From an uncultured Candidatus Saccharibacteria bacterium (GTDB lineage Bacteria; Patescibacteriota; Saccharimonadia; Saccharimonadales; Saccharimonadaceae): DNA of 6,265 nucleotides. The DNA lies in assembly GCA_949070545.1 (NCBI GenBank), contig CARTQV010000045.1, positions 1 to 6,265 of the forward strand, read 5' to 3'. Positions 1 through 3,696 of the stretch are shown here, one piece after another. The translations under genes and the position numbers were made by a program. The notes under the pieces were generated by a model. That model was not told where the DNA came from and searched no databases. It saw only the letters and a program-made list of their open reading frames with translations. Every line of letters starts with the position of its first letter. Position 1 is the stretch's first letter.

Positions 1-6
1 CATAAG

Positions 7-13
7 AAAGGGA
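7..13 (+). promoter_or_regulatory. Ribosome binding site of the LOG gene
   Basis: AAAGGGA lies 3 nt before the ATG at 17 and is the only start-linked signal visible. The promoter must lie outside the window or overlap its edge, because only 16 nt precede the gene. Confidence 0.6.
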
Positions 14-16
14 ATT

Positions 17-748
17 ATGTTAGACGAAAAAATCTTGAAACAACTCGAAGTGGCCGATATTGAGCGTGCAAAGGCTTATGCAAACGACCTTGAACGAGGT
101 CTGAAAATCGTGCGCACTTATCCGCAAGGCGTGACGATTTTTGGTTCGGCAAGATTATCGCAGGATAGTAAGTACTGCAAAAAGGCGCGCGAACTTGGGC
201 AACTTTTGGCGCAAAATGGCCATGCTGTGATCACGGGGGGCGGCCCTGGGATTATGGAAGCCGCGAATCAGGGTGCATTCGAATATGGTGGAAGGAGTAT
301 CGGCTTAAATATCACCTTAAGTCACGAGCAATTTCCGAATCCGTATCTGACTGATACGCTGCAGTTTCAATATTTCTTTGCCCGTAAGGTTATGCTTGCG
401 ATGTCGGCGAAAGTCTACGTTATGTTTCCTGGTGGTCTTGGGACATTGGACGAACTTTCGGAGATTATCATCCTCATGCAAGAGGGTAAAATGCCAAAAA
501 TGCCAGTTTTCTTCTTTGGCAAGAGCTTTTGGCGTCCACTGACGAAGTTCATCGAGGGGAAAATGTTGCCACTCGGGCTAGTTTCGAAGAACGACTTGAA
601 GATTTACAAGCTGACCGACGATGTAAACGAAATCGTCAAAGCTGCGAACAAAATCGGCCATCCCCCAATCAAAACGAATTATTATGACGGTTTCTCGAGT
701 GCTTCAGGGATTCAGGAGCTGGATGAAAAGGACAAGCTGATAAAGTAG
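17..748 (+). CDS. LOG family protein (TIGR00730-type), probable nucleoside 5'-monophosphate phosphoribohydrolase
   Basis: This 243-aa protein is a Rossmann-fold member of the LOG/lysine-decarboxylase-like family. Characterised members hydrolyse the N-glycosidic bond of (cytokinin-type or plain) nucleoside 5'-monophosphates, releasing the base and ribose 5-phosphate in the cytosol. The sequence shows a beta strand with GSARL (43-47), the glycine-rich GGGPGIMEAANQGA (74-87), the Arg-Lys pair in FFARKVM (120-126), and the family signature PGGLGTLDELSE (138-149) with catalytic-site Glu146 and Glu149. There is no signal peptide or membrane segment. The N-terminal helix of about 35 residues and a polar tail after about residue 215 flank the fold; the length is normal for the longer bacterial LOG proteins. 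ATG at 17 follows AAAGGGA closely. The stop is TAG, and the next gene is convergent, so this ends its transcription unit. The family call is secure, but older 'lysine decarboxylase' labels should not be copied and the exact substrate cannot be read from sequence. Confidence 0.93.
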   Translation: MLDEKILKQLEVADIERAKAYANDLERGLKIVRTYPQGVTIFGSARLSQDSKYCKKARELGQLLAQNGHAVITGGGPGIMEAANQGAFEYGGRSIGLNITLSHEQFPNPYLTDTLQFQYFFARKVMLAMSAKVYVMFPGGLGTLDELSEIIILMQEGKMPKMPVFFFGKSFWRPLTKFIEGKMLPLGLVSKNDLKIYKLTDDVNEIVKAANKIGHPPIKTNYYDGFSSASGIQELDEKDKLIK

Positions 749-771
749 CCGAAATCCAGTTGATATGCAAT

Positions 772-795
772 TGGGCCCGCCGTCTGGCGAGCCCA
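772..795 (+). terminator. Hairpin between convergent genes, possible LOG terminator without a T tract
   Basis: Bases 772-781 pair with 786-795 around a GTCT loop: TGGGC with GCCCA and CGCC with GGCG, with one C/A mismatch. The hairpin lies 24 nt after the LOG stop. The following TAGAAAGG has no U tract, so this is at best a non-canonical terminator or an mRNA 3'-end stabiliser. Confidence 0.35.
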
Positions 796-810
796 TAGAA
801 AGGAGGAATA

Positions 811-825
811 CCTAGCGAGGCTAGG
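811..825 (-). terminator. Small hairpin downstream of the 155-aa gene
   Basis: CCTAG (811-815) pairs with CTAGG (821-825) around a 5-nt loop. Read on the minus strand it is followed by TATTCCTCCTTTCT, which is pyrimidine-rich but not a strict U run. It lies about 50 nt past the stop of the minus-strand gene ending at 873, where a terminator would be expected. A further CCGC/GCGG pair sits at 851-864. No gene is seen in 749-872. Confidence 0.3.
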
Positions 826-872
826 CGCCTTAGTGAGAAACAATGCAAGCCGCAGTCCCGCGGTCCTACGAC

Positions 873-1340
873 CTAATACGACAAACTAACCATTCTAGCT
901 TTAACCTCGTCGTCCTTGGTCAATTTCAGATCCATCCGTCCGTGTGTCATCCGACATTCACAAACCGCCGGTTTCTTCCGTGGCTCCGTGCGTGGCTCCG
1001 TAAAAACTAACCCAATATCACTCGGATCTGTGACTACAACATGGGTAAGTATGACGTTCTCCCAGTCCACATAGCTAAGCTCAATTTTCCCCAGCCGAAT
1101 CGTCACTTCCCACAGAAGCCATTTTTTAGTTTCATCAGTCTTGTTTTCCTCAAGTATGTCATGAAAAGCCTCTTGGAACTCTTCTGGTATGCTTGTGTCA
1201 TCTCTGACGGCATCGCGCAAAGATTGGTTTCTGGACCCAGGCCGCTGATGCATTTTGATGCCTTGCACGCGCGTGTGGTCAATCGCTGCCACATTCGGGT
1301 CTCCTGCCGTCATTTTTACAACATGTTCTAATGAATCCAT
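873..1340 (-). CDS. Unrecognised 155-aa protein
   Basis: I do not recognise a family. The start chosen is ATG at 1340, because GGAGG ends 5 nt upstream; a TTG at 1352 in the same frame overlaps that ribosome binding site and is rejected. The protein is soluble with no signal peptide or membrane segment. The N-terminal half is polar, with a likely helix in IPEEFQEAFHDILEENK (51-67). The middle, WLLWEVTIRLGKIELSYVDW (74-93) continuing to VILTHVVVTD (96-105), looks like alternating beta strands. The tail is basic, with a short repeat TEPRTEPRKK (114-123) and two cysteines, C127 and C129. In the DNA, the TEPR repeat is a direct duplication of TGGCTCCGTG-like sequence near 980-1000. It has its own promoter and is not cotranscribed obligatorily with the methylase upstream. 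That it is a real gene is supported by RBS, promoter and length; function is unknown. Confidence 0.7.
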   Translation of the reverse strand: MDSLEHVVKMTAGDPNVAAIDHTRVQGIKMHQRPGSRNQSLRDAVRDDTSIPEEFQEAFHDILEENKTDETKKWLLWEVTIRLGKIELSYVDWENVILTHVVVTDPSDIGLVFTEPRTEPRKKPAVCECRMTHGRMDLKLTKDDEVKARMVSLSY

Positions 1341-1345
1341 ATACG

Positions 1346-1350
1346 CCTCC
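1346..1350 (-). promoter_or_regulatory. Ribosome binding site that fixes the 155-aa gene start
   Basis: GGAGG on the minus strand lies 5 nt before ATG at 1340. It overlaps an alternative in-frame TTG at 1352 and so decides for the ATG. Confidence 0.75.
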
Positions 1351-1383
1351 AATCAAGGTGCAAAACTTCGAGTTTCTGCTACT

Positions 1384-1412
1384 ATCATAACAAGTAATGT
1401 CCAGTTTGCAAA
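1384..1412 (-). promoter_or_regulatory. Sigma-70-type promoter of the 155-aa gene, with a palindrome over -35
   Basis: On the minus strand, TTTGCA (1407-1412) is 17 bp from TATGAT (1384-1389). TTGCAA at 16 bp is an alternative -35. TG one base upstream of the -10 makes it an extended -10. The start of transcription would fall near 1377, giving a leader of about 37 nt. The -35 lies just after the methylase stop and is contained in a perfect 10-bp palindrome GTTTGCAAAC (1404-1413), which could be an operator. Confidence 0.55.
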
Positions 1413-1416
1413 CCGT

Positions 1417-1938
1417 TTATGTGTCTAATCGTGACAGCTCCCAGAGTGCAATCGCCGCTGCAATCGAGACGTTGAATGATTCTTTCTGTCCCCGCATCGG
1501 GATTTCTAGGAAATAATCACAATATTTCCGCACATCCTGGGGGATTCCTTCAACTTCCTCCCCGAGAATTAGCACGATTTCTGCTGCTTTAGATAATTTC
1601 GCTAAATTATCTCCCAATAAAATCTTTTTTGTCTCCTCCGTGGGGCTCAAATTATTTTCCAATCCTACGATCACCGCGCCTTCTTCGCGTTTTTTCTCTA
1701 GCCAGTTTGGAAGACCTTCGACTTTTTCCTGGGGGACCATCCGTTCCGCTCCTAGCGCCGACTTCGCGATTTGATGATCTAGCTTTGCGCGTAAATGTGG
1801 CAACAAGTCCTTGTCATCATAACTCGGTGTCCAACCAGAAGTAATAACGGAAGTAATCCCGAGCCCTTCCGCCGTCCTTAGAATCGCCCCGACGTTATAA
1901 GTCGAGCGAATATTGTGTAACACCAAGTTGATTTTCAT
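1417..1938 (-). CDS. TrmH/SpoU-family RNA 2'-O-methyltransferase (SPOUT fold)
   Basis: This 173-aa enzyme should transfer methyl from S-adenosylmethionine to a ribose 2'-OH in tRNA or rRNA in the cytosol. All three SpoU motifs are present. Motif 1 is HNIRSTYNVGAILRTAEG (8-25), with Asn9 and the catalytic-type Arg21. Motif 2 is LILGEEVEGI (123-132). Motif 3 is EIPMRGQKESFNVSIAAAIA (145-164), where the SAM-binding trefoil knot forms and Ser154/Asn156 are conserved. The length is that of a minimal catalytic domain without the N-terminal RNA-binding domain of TrmH or RlmB, so substrate (tRNA G18, Cm34-like or rRNA) cannot be assigned. ATG at 1938 has no Shine-Dalgarno at usable distance, and a -10 box lies 6 nt upstream, suggesting a leaderless mRNA. 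The repeat island starts 20 nt upstream of the gene. Confidence 0.92.
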   Translation of the reverse strand: MKINLVLHNIRSTYNVGAILRTAEGLGITSVITSGWTPSYDDKDLLPHLRAKLDHQIAKSALGAERMVPQEKVEGLPNWLEKKREEGAVIVGLENNLSPTEETKKILLGDNLAKLSKAAEIVLILGEEVEGIPQDVRKYCDYFLEIPMRGQKESFNVSIAAAIALWELSRLDT

Positions 1939-1944
1939 ATTTAG

Positions 1945-1953
1945 ATTATATCA
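1945..1953 (-). promoter_or_regulatory. Extended -10 promoter of the methylase, leaderless arrangement
   Basis: On the minus strand, TGATATAAT is followed by 6 nt (CTAAAT) and then ATG, so transcription would begin at or within a base or two of the start codon. The expected -35 position (about 1968-1973) reads TGTCTA, a poor match, and lies inside the 41-bp inverted repeat. A GGAGGAGGG run upstream is 15 or more nt from the ATG and lies before the -10, so it would not be in the mRNA. Confidence 0.65.
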
Positions 1954-1957
1954 CCCT

Positions 1958-1998
1958 CCTCCTACTATAGACACTAACTAGCTAGGCAGCGGAGGGAG
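1958..1998 (-). repeat. Left copy of a perfect 41-bp inverted repeat (cassette 3' end)
   Basis: This 41-bp stretch is the exact reverse complement of 2522-2562. On the minus strand it begins CTCCCTCCGCTGCCTAGC, encodes the terminal SLRCLAS of the FISUMP fragment plus its TAG stop, and runs 16 nt past the stop to TAGTAGGAGG. Identity past the stop codon cannot be explained by selection on protein. The two copies diverge immediately outside. Confidence 0.95.
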
Positions 1999-2213
1999 AA
2001 GGCTAGATAACGAGCAAAACTACCCGAGACATTGACGAAGTTGCTATGACTAAAGTTAAGATAACGTGCATAATTAACTGAGCTACTCGGGCCAGTATAT
2101 TGAAGATACCCCGTTCTTGACCAATAGTAACCATCCTGACCAGAGTCGTTCAAAGGTTTAGGGTTGATAGAATAGACTCTCCCGCTGCGCACAGGAGTAT
2201 TCTTTTCAGTCAT
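1974..2213 (-). pseudogene. FISUMP-type C-terminal module, minus-strand cassette (no ribosome binding site)
   Basis: The 79-residue frame matches the C-terminal half of the FISUMP / Fib_succ_major (TIGR02145-like) domain found in exported paralogous surface proteins. It shows VRSGRVYSI (8-16), SGQDGYYWSRTG (24-35), an aromatic-rich variable middle, then ARYLAFSLRCLAS with the family's terminal Arg-Cys. ATG at 2213 has no Shine-Dalgarno, and the leading MTEKNTP is unrelated to the family, so the signal peptide and N-terminal half of a normal FISUMP protein are missing. I read it as a truncated or silent cassette rather than an expressed gene. A transcript through it would run into the methylase. 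Expression as a small peptide cannot be excluded. Confidence 0.7.
2179..2193 (-). repeat. 15-bp shared cassette 5' border, left copy
   Basis: TGTGCGCAGCGGGAG on the minus strand encodes VRSG in frame and is identical to 2357-2371 in opposite orientation. Sequences on both sides differ between the copies. Confidence 0.85.
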
Positions 2214-2214
2214 A

Positions 2215-2231
2215 TATTAATTTCTTGGAGG
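2215..2231. repeat. Left arm of a 17-bp inner inverted repeat
   Basis: TATTAATTTCTTGGAGG is the exact reverse complement of 2293-2309. Outward of the arms, both cassettes continue with one mismatch and then ATGAC, so the homology of the two inverted halves extends slightly further. The arms enclose the GC-rich hairpin element. Confidence 0.9.
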
Positions 2232-2232
2232 A

Positions 2233-2291
2233 TCCGGAGGCTCGGCCGAGGACGAGCGGCGCGACCCTGCAACGGCAGGCGTCGCGAACGC
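2233..2291 (+). repeat. Structured GC-rich repeat element, copy A
   Basis: The core reads CCGGAGGCT, the box CGGCCGAGGA (2243-2252), a 7-nt linker, a hairpin (2260-2286) and AACGC. The hairpin has an outer stem CGCGAC/GTCGCG, an inner stem CCTGC/GCAGG, an AACG loop and a single bulged C on the 3' side. A second copy with the same layout lies at 5700-5760 inside leuS. It is much richer in GC than its AT-rich flanks. Its strand is defined only by agreement with copy B. The function is unknown; REP/RPE-like palindromic repeat or MITE relic is the nearest class. Confidence 0.75.
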
Positions 2292-2292
2292 G

Positions 2293-2309
2293 CCTCCAAG
2301 AAATTAATA
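2293..2309. repeat. Right arm of the 17-bp inner inverted repeat
   Basis: CCTCCAAGAAATTAATA pairs exactly with 2215-2231 around the copy A hairpin element. Confidence 0.9.
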
Positions 2310-2336
2310 GATGACGAGAGGAGCTCCTGTACATAG

Positions 2337-2546
2337 CAATGTAAAACTAGCTATTTTGTGCGCAGCGGGAGGCTACTCCTTACTATTATGAAGCCACTTG
2401 GCATTTCTGGGCAAGACAGCAATTACTGGAGTTCTACTACCAGCTCTGGAGTTGCATACGATTTCTTTTTTGGAGATGAACTGCTCTATACGGATAATGT
2501 GGCTAACCATTATTACGGCTACTCCCTCCGCTGCCTAGCTAGTTAG
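2337..2546 (+). pseudogene. FISUMP-type C-terminal module, plus-strand cassette, 5'-truncated
   Basis: The frame is open from just after a TAG at 2334 to the TAG at 2544. It encodes about 69 residues including SYFVRSGR, SGQDSNYWSSTT, VAYDFFFGDE and YYGYSLRCLAS. These are the conserved landmarks of the FISUMP / Fib_succ_major C-terminal half: FVRSG, YWSST, then a final RC. The family match extends upstream of the GTG at 2358 (codons for SYF), but there is no ATG or ribosome binding site before the upstream stop, so no complete protein can be made. Compared with the opposed module at 1974-2213, the ends agree (VRSGR and SLRCLAS) and the middle differs in length and sequence. Confidence 0.72.
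2357..2371 (+). repeat. 15-bp shared cassette 5' border, right copy
   Basis: Identical to the minus-strand copy at 2179-2193 and in the same codon frame. With the conserved 3' end it bounds the variable part of the cassette. Its GCAGCGGGAG is also nearly complementary to the CTCCCTCCGCTGC at the cassette's other end. Confidence 0.85.
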
Positions 2547-2562
2547 TGTCTATAGTAGGAGG
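2522..2562 (+). repeat. Right copy of the perfect 41-bp inverted repeat
   Basis: Exact inverted partner of 1958-1998. It covers the last seven codons, the stop, and 16 nt of 3' flank of the plus-strand FISUMP fragment, ending in TAGTAGGAGG at 2562. Confidence 0.95.
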
Positions 2563-2565
2563 GGA

Positions 2566-2599
2566 AAGACAAAAATAGCCCACACCGAAATGCGGGCTA
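2566..2599 (-). terminator. Rho-independent terminator of the 292-aa gene
   Basis: On the minus strand, TAGCCCGCA pairs with TGTGGGCTA (9 bp, one G-U) around a TTTCGG loop and is followed by TTTTTGTCTTT. It begins 26 nt after the TAA of the 292-aa gene. The same stem could weakly stop plus-strand reading from the FISUMP cassette, but the sequence after the stem on that side is less U-rich. Confidence 0.88.
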
Positions 2600-2624
2600 C
2601 TATTATCATTGGCAATGAACATAT

Positions 2625-3503
2625 TTACGCCTCCGTCAGACTTGTATCCATGTCCAGCGTTGCGGACCACAGAATCTTCAAGCATCCAATCATCGCACTA
2701 TCCTCCAGATAGCGATCAACTTGCTTGCAACTTTCAGACATCTCCTGCATCAGCGGATACGCTTTATTATCAAGTATAGGCAAGCTAAGCATCTCGCTCG
2801 TCCATGCCGCTATTTCAAAAACTGGATCCTTGAACTTGCGACTATCGAAATCAATTCCGAGATACTGTGATGGGCTAAAATTCGCGTCCACATGCATGCG
2901 TTTGTGATAGGCGCTATCAAGCAACTTATGAATCGTTGTTCTAGCATTTGCGCTTATCTCCTTCAGCTTAGCGCGGTGTCGGCAGCGACCGTTCAATGAG
3001 CCACGAATTAATTCCACCTGTACGTTGTAATCTGCTGCATCTAACAGGACAGAGTTCTTGCTATTTGAAGACACGTCAACCATCGTTGAGATGGCGTTTA
3101 GCTCCTCGATCTGAGCCTCCAAGGCCTCCAACTGATTATAAAACTCCATCGTTGCTCTTACCAACTGAATGATCATCGTAGCAATATTCCACTGCGCAGT
3201 CATCATTGTTAAAGATGTGCCATCATTGCAATTTTCGACAATCAACCTGTAACGCTGAACTTCATTCAGCGTTAGCTCGTCGTGCTGTTCAATGTCTCCG
3301 GAGTTTTTCAGTTGATCCAAACGTGTCAACAGATGGTCCCTCAAATCTAGTGAGGCTGCCCACGGATACGTTTCCACGATGTCTTCCGCGCGGCCCTCCG
3401 TGAAGCAAAATTCATCCGACAGATAGAACATCGCGTCCAAATACCGCAGGATCGTTGGCCGACTACCATCCATTACCAATGCTTTTAAATAACTACTTGC
3501 CAT
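2625..3503 (-). CDS. Unrecognised 292-aa largely helical protein
   Basis: I do not recognise a family. The start chosen is ATG at 3503, since AAAGGGGG ends 4 nt before it; an in-frame GTG at 3518 precedes the ribosome binding site and is rejected. The protein appears cytosolic, with no signal peptide or clear membrane span, and mostly alpha-helical. A helix at 102-122 (TAQWNIATMIIQLVRATMEF) leads into a short coiled-coil-like segment NQLEALEAQIEELNAI (123-138). A basic stretch, GRCRHRAKLKE (172-182), is followed by another helix. Cysteines are scattered (33, 92, 174, 259, 274) without a metal-binding pattern. The N-terminus, with YLKALVMDGSRPTILRYLDA, could superficially suggest a helix-turn-helix but this is weak. 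The gene has its own strong promoter, a leader of about 125 nt with two dyads, and a good terminator, so it is a monocistronic and probably expressed unit, divergent from leuS. Confidence 0.78.
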   Translation of the reverse strand: MASSYLKALVMDGSRPTILRYLDAMFYLSDEFCFTEGRAEDIVETYPWAASLDLRDHLLTRLDQLKNSGDIEQHDELTLNEVQRYRLIVENCNDGTSLTMMTAQWNIATMIIQLVRATMEFYNQLEALEAQIEELNAISTMVDVSSNSKNSVLLDAADYNVQVELIRGSLNGRCRHRAKLKEISANARTTIHKLLDSAYHKRMHVDANFSPSQYLGIDFDSRKFKDPVFEIAAWTSEMLSLPILDNKAYPLMQEMSESCKQVDRYLEDSAMIGCLKILWSATLDMDTSLTEA

Positions 3504-3507
3504 ATTT

Positions 3508-3515
3508 CCCCCTTT
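3508..3515 (-). promoter_or_regulatory. Ribosome binding site that fixes the 292-aa gene start
   Basis: AAAGGGGG on the minus strand, 4 nt before ATG at 3503. It lies between the rejected GTG at 3518 and the chosen ATG. Confidence 0.75.
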
Positions 3516-3542
3516 CACCCCGTTGGCAATTCCGAGGTTTTT

Positions 3543-3558
3543 TCTGGTCTAGACCAGA
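3543..3558. promoter_or_regulatory. Perfect 16-bp palindrome in the leader of the 292-aa gene
   Basis: TCTGGTCTAGACCAGA is a perfect palindrome with no spacer, 40 nt before the start codon. It could be an operator half-site pair for a dimeric regulator. As RNA it could fold only with a minimal loop. On the minus strand it is followed by six or so A residues, not U, so it is not an attenuator there. Confidence 0.45.
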
Positions 3559-3560
3559 TG

Positions 3561-3591
3561 ATTACTTAAGTTCATGAATGCCTTAAGTAAT
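3561..3591. promoter_or_regulatory. 10-bp inverted repeat with 11-nt spacer in the divergent region
   Basis: ATTACTTAAG (3561-3570) is perfectly repeated in inverse as CTTAAGTAAT (3582-3591). On the plus strand it is followed by GTTTTTAG, so it may act as a weak plus-strand terminator. On the minus strand it falls in the 5' leader of the 292-aa gene, adjacent to the 16-bp palindrome. Confidence 0.45.
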
Positions 3592-3631
3592 GTTTTTAGT
3601 CATTTATGGGCAAAAACGAACCCATACCCCC

Positions 3632-3660
3632 ATTGTATCACACTTTTCGGAAAAAGTCAA
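3632..3660 (-). promoter_or_regulatory. Strong sigma-70 promoter of the 292-aa gene
   Basis: On the minus strand, TTGACT (3655-3660) lies 17 bp from TACAAT (3632-3637), and TG one base before the -10 gives an extended -10. This predicts a start near 3625 and a leader of about 125 nt. A dyad ACTTTT/AAAAGT (3642-3657) fills the spacer and may be an operator. Confidence 0.8.
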
Positions 3661-3681
3661 TATGAACAGAGAAGAAAAATG

Positions 3682-3690
3682 TGTTAGAAT
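3682..3690 (+). promoter_or_regulatory. Extended -10 promoter of leuS, leaderless arrangement
   Basis: TGTTAGAAT is followed by 6 nt (ATAAAC) and then the leuS ATG. The -35 is weak: TGAACA at 16 bp matches TTGACA at four of six positions. No Shine-Dalgarno is present. The 6-nt spacing equals that of the methylase promoter at 1945-1953. Confidence 0.65.
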
Positions 3691-3696
3691 ATAAAC

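Noticed and set aside
799..806. GAAAGGAGG as a ribosome binding site
   Set aside because: No ATG, GTG or TTG lies at a workable distance with an open frame; it appears to be part of the hairpin-rich intergenic region.
843..1010. Short plus-strand frame starting ATG CAA GCC
   Set aside because: It overlaps the 155-aa gene in antisense, has no RBS at the correct spacing and an unconvincing composition.
1958..1998. Integron attC-like cassette site
   Set aside because: ACTAAC/GTTAGT occurs in the repeat, but the RYYYAAC and GTTRRRY core sites do not match properly, and there is no integrase.
1974..2546. Diversity-generating retroelement variable repeats
   Set aside because: The two modules do differ in their middles, but they differ in length and not only at adenine positions, and no reverse transcriptase or template repeat is in the window.
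1958..2562. Sequencing fold-back or assembly artefact
   Set aside because: Only the ends and borders are identical. The interiors have diverged strongly, which a fold-back artefact would not produce.
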